Positions 49,313 to 61,332 of a stretch of 64,000 nucleotides of DNA are shown piece by piece. The notes under the pieces are model-generated. The model worked only from the letters and a program-made list of their open reading frames with translations, made no database searches and had not been told where the DNA came from. Each line of letters opens with the position of its first letter. The stretch's first letter is position 1. A program made the translations under genes and the position numbers. The stretch lies in NCBI RefSeq assembly GCF_000165425.1, contig NW_001799020.1:62001-126000 (forward strand), written 5' to 3'. This DNA is from Paramecium tetraurelia (Eukaryota; Ciliophora; Oligohymenophorea; Peniculida; Parameciidae).

Positions 49313-51377
49313 TCATAAATAATAGTATTCTCCATTGAATTCCATATTTTTGAATTTATTCTTGACATCCCCCAAGTTGTATTCTTTGAATGAATCCAAG
49401 ACGTTTTCAAATTTGCGATCCCCTAAAAATATTGATTATATTTACTTTTGGTTAATAAATACAAAATGAGCCTCAAGATGTCCAATATATTGGGGTTCTC
49501 CTTAATAATCTTCAAACTATAAACTTCCTTGATCAATTTAATGGTCAATTAATAATCATCCAACTGACTATCCTCTTTCCCTTTGTCTTAAAAATAAAAC
49601 AAATCAAAAATATTGCTCAGGTTGATGCAATTCCTTACAATAAAGAAACTACTGATTTCGGTGTTGTAAAATACAAAGCTCAAAATTTACGATAAATACA
49701 AAACGTTACTGTAATACTCGTCTCTTCTCATTTTGCTCATACAACAGATTTATTTGAAATTGTAACCTAAAGATGTTTTTTATTCTTTGTCATAAGCAGT
49801 GGCTAAAATGAGTTCCAGCATCTTTTTGGAATGAATAACGGCAGGTTTAACATTCAATTAAGTACATAATATTGCCATTGATTGAGTCATTCTCTAAACT
49901 GTGGGATGAAATAATTTAATATAGTAAATGAACAGTCCACTTACAGTTTATTAATATATAGTTTTGCATATTAATTCAAAATCTTATAAAGACTCGTAGT
50001 ATTACAGTTCAATTTAATCTTCAAAAATGTAGGCTTGGTAGTAATTGGACAAGTCAAACATATCAATAAAAAATTTGGACAATTGGATTTAATTAGTTTC
50101 TAAATTTTTAAAAAGTTCTTTTTTATGAAATTTCTTTAACAACTTTCTGGCAGATTTAAATGTTATAAGAGAACTCGAGTAATTGTCCTTCCTCTGGAAT
50201 TCTTGTATGAATTTGACCACAGAATCAGTTGCCTTTTCCAAAATTACATCATTAATTTTAACAGTCTACGATAACGTCTAAGAGTTCATCAATATCCTCT
50301 TGATTTATGTCTCCTCCTCTATGTACTTCTCATCAATCTTATACTCCAAATATTGGTTCAATTGCACTCTCTACAATTTATGGAATATTTTTGGATGATC
50401 ACACTTGATTTCATGTAGAATGTCAATCAATACAAAGTCCACTTACAATTAATCATACGGCACCAGTTGATTGCAGATTGGGCATTTCCATCTATTCTCA
50501 TTCGGCTTTTCATTCATTGTCAAATAGGCATTCAATTCAAAACAATCAAAATGTAAGCACTATTTCCCTCGAACTGGAATCTCCAGTTACTACATCGTAA
50601 TTCCATCAATTAATTTTACTGAAAACAATGAATCCTAAAGAGTGTCATCAACCACTAATACTTATATGAATTGCATTACATGACAATGATTTAATCTTAT
50701 CTTGATATTATTACTTTTATTAAGTAATAATGGAGTCTATTATTTTCTCTCTCCCCACATCTATTAGTTTACTCTTTAATTCAGATATTTTAATACTTTT
50801 AACTATTACTATACCAAGTAGAGAATTGCTTTCTACATCTTCTCCAACTTTCACTTTTATTGTATTTGCTCCCCATTAGATACAAGTGGATGGTCTAAAA
50901 TTATAATATTTTTAATTAGATAAACATAAATCCATAATCGTTTATATGATATGCTATGTGATGTTGGTTGTTCAATTCAACATACACATTTTTGCTTGGC
51001 CACTCATACAATTTTTTTGGTTCTTTTGTTTTAGTACAAAATATTGCAAGGATTATCGATTTCTTCTTAAGTTCTTCATAATACTAATTCACTTCAAATG
51101 TGAACACCTTCTCTAGTAATTAGGCAGGTTTCTTAATTATAGCAACATTAAATTTATTGTTTAGCTTAATAAATGTCTAATATTCTTAGTGAAAATTTAC
51201 TTCGAATTGCATCTAGGGATTATTCGCAGTTAATGAGCATTGGAGGCATCGAAGTTACGATGGTTATTTATCTGTTATTTGATAATCATAGCACTGCCAA
51301 TGATGATTCTTATGACAAACGTAACAGATAAAACTATCTAAGATGTTATTTTATTCACAATAGCATTATTTTTACAT
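49313..51377 (-). CDS. PHD-PINIT-SP-RING E3 SUMO ligase (SIZ/PIAS type)
   Basis: Start is the complement of 51375-51377; TGA the complement of 49313-49315. Introns 50895-50925 (31 nt), 50696-50714 (19 nt, AAG) and 49423-49445 (23 nt) give 663 residues. Residues 5-52 form a PHD finger: CYC, then CYVCHKNHHWQC, then CLQC. A PINIT-like region follows (PSTCIQWGANTIKVKV). The SP-RING at about 245-295 reads IPVRGKQCLHFDCFEL, then WKCPICNQLVPYD, with Cys and His ligands in place. The C-terminal 330 residues are helical and unassigned. It attaches SUMO to nuclear proteins. The PHD plus SP-RING combination is that of plant SIZ1, without a visible SAP domain. Its stop is 26 bases from that of the PH-kinase gene. 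Confidence 0.9.
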
Positions 51378-51963
51378 TTAATTAATATTTTACCCATTAA
51401 TTAGCGAATGAAGAATAAATTTAAACAATTAACTTTACTAATATTTAGTTACAAAGGCAATTAAATATTTATTATACTAAATCTGCTAATATTAAATTAA
51501 AAAATATATATATGTTTAATATTTATGTAATGGAGATTTCTCGAAGACACTTCAATTATTCATGGATCCCTATATTCTCAAAGAAAATCAAGTTATCTCT
51601 ATTTTTATTCTAAATATACATCGAAATTTGTTTTATATATAAAATAATTATGAATTGAAGTTAATTATGTATGGTTTAATCTATTGCTATTGATTATTTT
51701 AGCATTAGAACTTAACTTTGAATATTATTTAAGGATAAAATTTAACTTGGAGAGGTTTTGATCTGATATCATAACATATTTTAAAATCTTCTTCATAATT
51801 GATATCTTGTATTCTCTTTAACAATTTTATTTAAAATTATAAATCAAAATAAAGAAATGTTTAGAAAAGCTAAAATAATGAATGAAAAATTTTGATAAAT
51901 AATGACTAATATATAATTAAATGTTATTTTATTGCATTTTGGATATGAAGATAATTATGGTTA
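51378..51963. other. Intergenic, AT-rich
   Basis: About 590 bases between the start of the SUMO ligase gene and the 3' end of the giant STAND gene, both on the minus strand. A 42-codon plus-strand frame from an ATG at 51530 (MEISRRHFNYSWIPIFSKK) has no continuation. Nothing else is visible. Confidence 0.45.
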
Positions 51964-54900
51964 TCAATTCATTACAATTCTTTGATTCTTAAATAGGGAT
52001 AATAAATCTATTCCTGTTTTAGATATGATTGTACTATTTTCAACAACTGTGTCCTATGATTCAAATTTTAATAATTCTGACATTGAAAATTTCATAGAAT
52101 AAATTGAATTCTATTTCTAATAATATCGAATAGATTTATCATCACTATAAGTAACGTAACAATTGAATTTTAAACTTACTGCAGCTCCATTGACTTGCTC
52201 ATCATGCTCATTTTATATAATCATCGATTTATCTTCTTCATCATAAAAGATAACCTATTTATCTTTTAAATTGGTGGTAATCAACAGTGTCTTTTCATTT
52301 AAATAATTGAGACTATTAATGGAGAAGTCTTTAAAATCTTTTTCATAGATAATTTCAAATGATTGTGCTGAGATCACTTTAATTAATTCTTTAAAAACTA
52401 CAACCAACTTGGATTTATCAGGAGACTAACTTAAACAAATAATGTTTGGTTGATTCAAATCCAAGAAGTCTTTTGTTTTCTCCCCTTTATAATTCCAAAA
52501 CCCAAGTTTGCCATCTTTATCTCCTGAATATATTGTGTTGTTCTCATCCACTAAAAATGTGGTGGGAAAATGATTATTTGACTCTTAGGCGTATGAATAC
52601 TTCAGCTTTTTCTGCAAGATAGGGACATAAAACAATTGATCATCCTTAGACCAAATGATTCTTCTCTAATTGAATAAGACCAATATGGATTGATTGTCAT
52701 TTAGATTGACAATTTTCTCAGATAAAATTAAGTCATCTGATATCCACATGCTTAAACCTTCGAAAGTATGTAAAACAAAATAGTTTTGATCATTAGAAAG
52801 ATAGAAGGAGTTAATGGTTGATCCAGTGTCAATGACTTTGATTGGTTTATCATCCTTCCATTGTTTTAATATCCCATCAAGTCCAGCTGTGATAAACATA
52901 TTTTGGTTATTAATCCAAGCAATTTTAGTAATACGTCCATTGTGAATTTCAGGTATCACTTAATATTAATCTTATTTTTAAAGGTCAATGATAAGCAGAT
53001 TTCCATTTTGAGTGCCTGCGTATATCATGTTACTATTCTTCATGCAAATAGAATGTATATGGTCTTTCTTCTTTTCCTTAATTACCTTTATTGTCGACTT
53101 CTAACTAATATTCCAAATTCTAATAGTTTGGTCGATCGAGATATAGAGGTTATCGTTCCAAACAAAAAAGTCATTAATTTTAGTAAATTTACTTTGGTAA
53201 TTAGAATATTGAGTAAAATCACTAAATTTCCAAAATATTATTGAATTTTATCCTGAAGTCATAAACAACTTATTGTTCAATACATAAATGATATCACATT
53301 TGCTTTTTTTGTGAGCCTAATTTTTGAATATGAGTTCCTTATTTTCTATGACTAAAAGATATCCCTCACTCGTACCAATTAACTTCTATAACCCATTATT
53401 GCTTATGGCTAAAGCAGTTATATATTGATTTTAGATTTTTAAGTAATTGCTTATGTTATACGATTCGATAACATTCACTTATTGATCCCTGCACTAATCT
53501 AATAATTTTTTAGTCTCAATATTTGGAATTATTCTTTTATTTTCATCTTTGTAATCGTATATTAGTATAAACTCTTATAAGTTATTAAGACTCCATAAAT
53601 GTATTAATTTTTCTTCAGTCATTGTAACTATATTGTATTATTCCTCTGAATAAAACACAGATACCTTGGAGATTTGAGAAGCAAAATGATTTATCTCACT
53701 CCTTATCTAAAAGGTTAGCAAGTCCCAAATATATAAGTATCCATCTTCTCCTCCTGAACATAACAAATTAGAATCTTGAGAGATGGCTAAACTTCTTATC
53801 GGCAATTAATGCTTTTCAAGATTCTGACCAATCTGCTGCCCAGTTTATGTGTTCCAAATCTTGATTAACAAATCACTAGATCCAGATATCAATAAAGTTC
53901 CATCAAATGAAAATATGCAACATTAAACAGAGTTGATATGACCTTATGGATTACTAATTTAGGTGTCTTAACTATCTAAGTCCCAAATTTAGATTTATCC
54001 TTGGTTTTATCCTGTTACTGCTAAATAAGTATTAGTGATTAATGTTAATGAGAATATTTTAATAAATGCTGTAAAATTAGCTTAATTTATTTATGATAAT
54101 TGCTAAGTACTCCATAAAATAATTGATTAGTCAAAAGAACAAGAAACTAGAATTTTGCCATCATTCGAAAACTGTAATTCAGCGACTGCTTTCTTATGTC
54201 CACTTAGACTAACAGGTTTCTCAATTTATGACAAATTATAGAGATATATTTCTCCCTTTCGACCACCAATTGCTAAAAGATTCAATTCTAAATTACTATC
54301 CATACAAATTACTCTTTCACACTTTGTTTCAATTTATTTCATCAATTATGCTTGCTAACTGTATAAATGTATAGTTTTTGATAATCTTTACATAATTATA
54401 ATTTTACAGCATCGAAGATTCACAATTTATTCGTTGATTAGTTATTTAAATGAATCTATGGTAACAATCAAATCCTTTTATTACTAGATGATTTCAACTT
54501 TATCTTCAACCTCTTATTTTTAGTTTTATTATTTTCCTTTTTTCTTGTCTTTGTCTGTTGTTTTCTTTTATGCTTTTCTTTCAACATATTCAATATTTAA
54601 TTTGAGTTCATGTGCACCATTGTATCCTCCAAAAATCAAAGATTTATCATCAAATCCAAATACACAACTTGTTCTCTCTTTATCAAAACATTATCCATAT
54701 TGTATTAATTGAACTATTTTCATATCAAACAAATCATATAATAAAATCTCGTTTTCATTTAATAAAGCCATTAGTCTTTGATTATTTGCCAGAATAGCTT
54801 ATTTGGGTATAATTTTGATATTTAATTTATTTACTTCTTGAATTTTATAAATGTCATACTATTTCATTTCAGGTTTTTAATCATCAAAAGCAAGCAGAAG

Positions 54901-57900
54901 CCTTTCTTTTTCAATATAAGTTAATCCTTTGATGTTTCCCAAACTCGTAGATATTTTTGGTAACTAATTCAATGAGATATCAGTCCATTAAGCATTAACA
55001 ATCTTGGATAAATTTAAATTAACAGATGATAGAGTTATACCTTTTAAATTTGAATTTGTGAAATCGCAATTAAAAAAGTTGGCTCCACTCAATGATACAT
55101 CTGTTATTTTAATATTACTGAAATCCATATCAATAAAGGAATGATCCATTTCATTTAACAATAGCATACTATTAGAACCGGCTATAACAAAATTATCATC
55201 AGTTCTTGTTAGATAAATGAAATTTAAAAGCTATTACTTTTATTCATCATTATACTTTAATTTATCACAAATAAATGTTATAGAACCTTTCAAAAATTCA
55301 AATTCCCAAATTGTCTTAAAAAATTCATATTAAAATAGTTACTTTTTTGTATTTTCATCTATAGGAAATTTTATATTGGATAAATATTCAACAAACCATT
55401 TAGCTACTAAAAATTCTTAAATTGATTTATGATTAAATGAATAAATGCTGTTTTTCTACTTAATAGGCATACATTTTCTAAATAATCTTTTGTAAACTCC
55501 TTCCTAACATTAATCATCAAAGAATTCATCTTTCCAATCAGATTCTAATTTCTTAAAGATAAGCCCACTAGGTTAAAAATAAACTTAGGTCATATTTCTA
55601 AATGTCATCTGATTAGCCAAATGATGAGTGAATTTCCATAACTCACTACCAATTTATTCATAATCTATAGGTTCACCTGCTTCTCTTAATTTATAAATTT
55701 ATCTCTTAAAATAATGTTCCAGAAATTAACTATAGAAATCATATGTAGATAATGGTTCTAACATTAATGAGTTCTTAATGATAGTAAATTTTTAATTGGA
55801 AGTAAAATATTTAGTAATTAATTTATCTACTTAAATTTCTGAAAACTCCAGTAGATATTCGCTCAAAAAATTTGAATTATGAATAATTGTTTACCATTCA
55901 TCTAATGCTTATTTCTCAAGTTGATTAAATTATAGCAATTAATACTCACTTTTTGCGAAGTAAATATATTTTTTAATGAATCTATTTTTTACATTGTTAA
56001 TTTCTGACCTTTACCTAACAATATAAGGGAGAACAGCCATGACAATCTCAGCCATAAAAGGAGTTTCTATTACTTTGTCTAATTTCATAATTTGGATGAA
56101 TTTTAAATATTAAGCACTCGACCATATTTCTGCAAGTAATTAGGATAAGGACTTTTGCATTTCCTTTGAAACAAAATTAGAACATTTAAATAAAATTTAC
56201 TATATTACATTTGGATTAAGCATAAATGTATTTTCAAATTTCATCTTACCTAAGTTCAATGATTTAACTAGGTCAGTGAAAAATGTCTCATATTCAGAGT
56301 AATCTTAAGTGCCATAATTACTAAAGTAAAATTCTCTAATATCCCTTTTAACACACAATAATGTGTATTGATCAATATACAATTTTTATTGTTCTTAATT
56401 AAATTTTAATAATTTGACTTCTTTGTAAAATTAAGGAGAATTTGATTCTGATAAAAACCATGTATTATAGCCAGCTATATTAAATATTTCTGTTCTACAG
56501 GTGGTGATAATTTTAGGAAACTTGTTTTTGTCAGCTTAACATCTCCATTTTGAGAGTTTATTTGATACATTTAGGTTTAGTCCTATGTAATCTGACTTTA
56601 GTTCATCATAACTATCCATTATTATTACCAATTTTATTTTACGTTATTCAACAGCTTCTTAAAATTCTTAGATTTATCTTTCATTAAATCTATAATTATC
56701 AGATTTTAAAGTTTCTTCAATACAACAATACACAGGGTCTCTTAATTAAGGCAATTATACAAAGATAGGAATTAATGGTATATAATCACTCTATTTTTTA
56801 TTCTTTTGATAAAACATCCATAGGAATTCCTCTATTTTTCTAGCCGCTGTACTCTTACCCGATCCAGCTTAACCATGAATCAAAAAACTATCCTTAGATT
56901 GCTTCCAAATAAATTCATTTATCTCTCCATCTCCAAAAATGTCCTCTGTGAAGAGATTTGTCTTTTCAGAAGAGTATTATGAATCATTCAATTTTTCTTT
57001 CGATTTTATAGGTATATAAACATTGTCGGAATTGAATACTAATCTTTATTATAACATTTTTTTCATTCTCAATTCTAATAATTCATAGAATGTTCTCCCC
57101 TTCAAATATTTTATGTCCTTGCTTATTTAATCTAATGTTTCTTGCATCTAAATAATAAAATTTTCGATTCTTAATAGGTCCTATTTTAGATCCTACAGAA
57201 AGATGATTGTAATTCCGAGTGAGTTTTATATTTAAGCAACATTATCAAACATTTACTAGATATCTTTCTCTAACTTAGTATACTCCTTTCGTAATTGCTA
57301 TTTAAAATTTTCCTAGGTTTCAATCGATATTTATTGGGCTAACTCATTTAAATCTTTTAATTTCTCCTTTAGCTAATTTTAGATAATGGTTTCTTGACTC
57401 GGCCAATATTTGCCCATCAATTGATTGGATAATTGAATGGATTTATCATCAAATAGTGATCTAATTCTCTTATCAGTCTCATAAACTTAAAATCTTATAT
57501 ATAATCCAGAATTCAATGACATACAATTTTATTGAAGACAACTTCTTCTCATCTATATCAATTCATAAACCAAAAATTGTCTAATCCTCCATTAGTTATT
57601 TGACAATAAATCATTAATTCCCTGTTAAATTAAATCAAAATAATCATTTGATTTTTTCGACTCATCTTTATTTTCTATCTGACTCAAAATAAAATAGATT
57701 TGTGGCTCTAGATCCGAAGGGTACTAATTAAATTCTTTCAATGAAATAATCTACTAAACTTATTAATAGTCAATGGCAATCTCTATAGTCAAATTACAAT
57801 ATTCACTCATTGATTCCTGTAATAATTTTTCAGATTCCTGAAACTACAAATAAAATTGAGGTTTCTTTGTAGCTAATTTTTACAGGGTAATCACATTTAA

Positions 57901-60651
57901 AATTTGAGATTACACTTTCTCAGAATTAGTAAATATATTTTAGAATTATTGCACTTATTCTTGCTATCTGGTTTTAATTTATTTCATTTCATCTACTAAT
58001 TGTTCATAAAATTTGATTTCCTCATTCCAATCAAATTGTTTTTATTCAATCTTAACTGATGTACTCTTTATTAATCTGCAACAATCGCTTAATTACTTTT
58101 GTATATCCTCACAAAGATAAAATGCAATTTCTTTATCCTTTTCATTAGTTATTTTCATCAATTTTACAATATCAATCAATTCTATAATGTTTGAAATTGC
58201 AGCTCTCTTATTTTCTAAATATTAATAAAACTCATGATCTTCGGTTTTGATGTAATCTTTCATAATTTCAAAGGATTTTAAGAATTCATCCTGATAAGCT
58301 GAAAGTTTTTAAAAGCTCAATACAATCTAGGATTATAATAAGGAGTTCGTGTTGAAATTGGGAAAAATTTCATGAAAGATAGATTAATCTCTTAAGATAA
58401 TTAGATCATCTTTTTGTTCCTGATTGTTATCTAATTAATTTTTGAGAATATCTGTTATCATTTTGAATCCGCTACAGATTTAATTTAAATAGTTGATGTT
58501 ATCAGTCAATTCTTCTTATACAATTTTACAGATTTCTTAGTCAATACTTACATCATTCTTCAATTTGGTTTCTTTGAATAAATGTGTTGTTAAAATTCCT
58601 ATTATTTAATTGATTGTTATAAATTTTTCAATTGTTATTGCTTTTAGAATCTTAACAAATTTATGGGATTGATCAGTAGGTATTTTGGATAAGATCTTGC
58701 TACTCTAACATTTTAGGAATTGGTTGTACATAAATTACAATGAAGATTATAGAGGATCGTAAGAAATCATTTACATCGAAAGTTGAATGATTTCTTATTT
58801 TAAATTTAATTACTTTTCGTCTTCTTTAAAAGAATTGGTCATTCTTAATTTAATTGATAAAATCACTTGAATCTGTAAATTCCAATTTATGAAGCATTTG
58901 GATTTCTAAGTTAGATCAAAAGCTTTAAAAAATCCATAAAACCATTTATTCTCATTGGTAGTATTTTTCGTTGTTTCTTATTGCTTCTTCATTTTTAGTG
59001 AAACAATCAAGTTTTCAATTTAAACTTGATTAATAGTTTTTTTAAGAATTTCCTCCCTTAATTCAATGCTTATTTCTTCTGAAGTAAATTGATCTAATAG
59101 TGATTGTATGGCATTCTCTTAAAATATTGAATCGAAATCAATATGTTAAAACTGTTTACTTGATAATTGACAATTCAAGTATTTTTGTAGAAACATTACT
59201 TAAATTTTGTCAGTTTCTGGAAATTCATAAATGAACTCATTCTAATTGATTTCCCCCTAGATAGATTATTAGATGATAGCCAAATATTCCAAATCTCTCT
59301 TAAGTTGAATAGTTTTAGAAATCAAATCTTTCATTAGGTCTTCAGCTTCTTTGATTTTTTGTTGATCATTATTAATCACAAGCTATTTAAATAGTTCAAC
59401 CAATTATTATTAACCCTATTAAATTGCGCTAACTGAATTCATAAACTGAGAGATCTAAGAAGAACTAAATGAATTATTTTTTAAAGTTGAATTAGTTGCT
59501 TTGATAACAGATAATTTGTTAAAATAGTATTGTTCATAACTTTATAGTAATCCATATCCATTTAATATGTAATATTATAGTCGAGATAATTCTTGCAGTG
59601 GCTGACTATTTTCAAAAATTAATTTCAATAATTCGTCATTTTGAATGTAAAAATTATTGATTGCCACATAATTTCTACCATCAAAATTAGGGATTGTATA
59701 TTCTTTTCCTTAAAAATATTACTAGAGCTGATTTTGAATTCTCAATTCATCAACTGCTTATCTCAATTAAAAGAGTTAAGATAACACCTAAATCCAACTG
59801 CACCAAATTTCCCAATCAGTAGATTCTCGAATAATTTCGCAATACATTTTGCTAAGAACAGTTGCCAAATACTTTGCATCCCTTCCATTATCCAATTCAT
59901 CAATAATATAAAACTTTAATTATTGAAGAGCAAAAATCACTTCCAATTTGCGCTTTCTACTATACTTAACTCCCTCTTAATAGATATAGATAACACTCTT
60001 CTTAAGACTTTGAATTAGATCATCATTTAAAGTAAATGTGCTTACTGATTTAAGAGCACCACTTAAAAACTATACTAAGATTTCTTAACTCTCTTTTGAA
60101 TTAGTCGGTTAAATAGTTATAATGGATTTTGAAATAAAAAATTCGAAATAGAGATTGTTGAATAGTTTATCAGCGTTTCTTTCAATTTTTAATTACTCTC
60201 TTATCAAGCCCATTTCCCTTAGCATAAATTACTGCCTGTCAATGTCCAAATATCTCTCTTAATTTGTGGAATAGTACATAAACAGAATCCAAGACAATTA
60301 GGTCATAATTTATAATACATATAATGAATATCCCACATGTTATTAAATTACTTTTTATAATGCTGACATTAGTGTATCTAAACTTTATGATACAAGTTCA
60401 AAGGATTATTGATTTAATTGAACATTACTAATCAAATTCCATATTTATCTCTAATTTAATTGGAAGAATTGAAAACTATTCATTAGGTTATTTTCCTAAT
60501 CTAAAACTGTCACCATAGATCTTCCAATACGATCACAATGAAACTTAATTTAAGTTGTCAATCCTGGGCTATTTTTTAAGGTTTGTGTTTTAATGGGGAA
60601 AGGTGTAACTATGTGAGTTGATCCACAACCTCCTCCTCTTAAATTCATCAT
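51964..60651 (-). CDS. Giant NACHT/STAND NTPase with WD40 repeats
   Basis: Start is the complement of 60649-60651 (a second Met follows immediately); TGA the complement of 51964-51966. The span is a multiple of three, about 2,890 codons, and I found no place that demands an intron. The N-terminal ~1,250 residues are helical and of unknown type (start MMNLRGGGCGSTHIVTPFP). The NTPase core has Walker A SFLIHGQAGSGKSTAARK (about residue 1260) and Walker B KLVIIMDSYDEL, as in NACHT ATPases. A pentapeptide-like strip (VSLSGANFFNCDFTNSNLKG, about 1840) leads to a basic linker and then at least a dozen WD40-type repeats to the C-terminus (for example LLISGSSDLLIKIWNTQTG, LLCSGGEDGYLYIWDLLT, MFITAGLDGILKQWK). 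The layout recalls fungal HET-E-type and other STAND sensors, where repeats sense a ligand and the NTPase oligomerises. No effector domain is recognised. Confidence 0.87.
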
Positions 60652-61332
60652 AAATTTTTTAATAATATTAATTATTTGTCTTAATGAGGTAATTGAGTTT
60701 AAAACTAAGAAAAATAGTATCTCTGATTAGAAGAGTAAGATCAGAAAGATGTTTTAAGTATTTAAACATTTTAATTTATATTGATAATAAGACAATAATT
60801 TTTAAATAAAAATATAAAACCATTTCTCTTTACTTTAAAGTTTTATGATGAAAAATGAATCGTAAATTTAAACAATAGCATAAATAATAGTTAGTTCGTA
60901 TACAAGTTGAATAATATTACTGGATTCATTATTTTGAGGATTATTTAAAGCCTGATTAATCAGATTTAAGAGTATTCTCAAATGATGTAGAAGGAGAAAT
61001 AATAAATCTGTTTAATATTTTTCGATTTTAAAATTAGCTTCTAACCTTTTTTTCTTTCCACTCTTATATTTAATTAAATTCAATATAAAGTTAAAATAAA
61101 AATATATATTAAATGATAAAAATTATAAATTTGCATCATAAAACCTGTTTTGATTTTGTAAATTTACAAAAGGAATAAAAGTTAAACGAAACTACTATAT
61201 TTGATATTAAGTAAGTCTGATATGAAGATTAAAGGGGTTGCTTTTAATATGATTGATAATATAGACATTGGAATCTAATTAAAATAGATTAACTTATAAG
61301 AAGTCAATCTTGATTAAATACGAATACAAATA
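60652..61332. other. Intergenic region with one short ORF
   Basis: About 680 AT-rich bases between two minus-strand genes. Apart from the short plus-strand frame listed at 60855-61220 nothing is evident. Confidence 0.45.
60855..61220 (+). CDS. Possible small protein, 121 codons
   Basis: ATG at 60855 to TGA at 61218-61220. The first 55 codons look like real protein (MNRKFKQQHKQQLVRIQVEQ, then YYWIHYFEDYLKPDQSDLRV) with ordinary Paramecium codon use. The second half is Asn/Ile/Lys-rich and may hold an intron or be 3' untranslated DNA. No family recognised. It lies between the 5' end of the STAND gene and the 3' end of the Cys-rich surface protein, both on the opposite strand. Confidence 0.4.
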
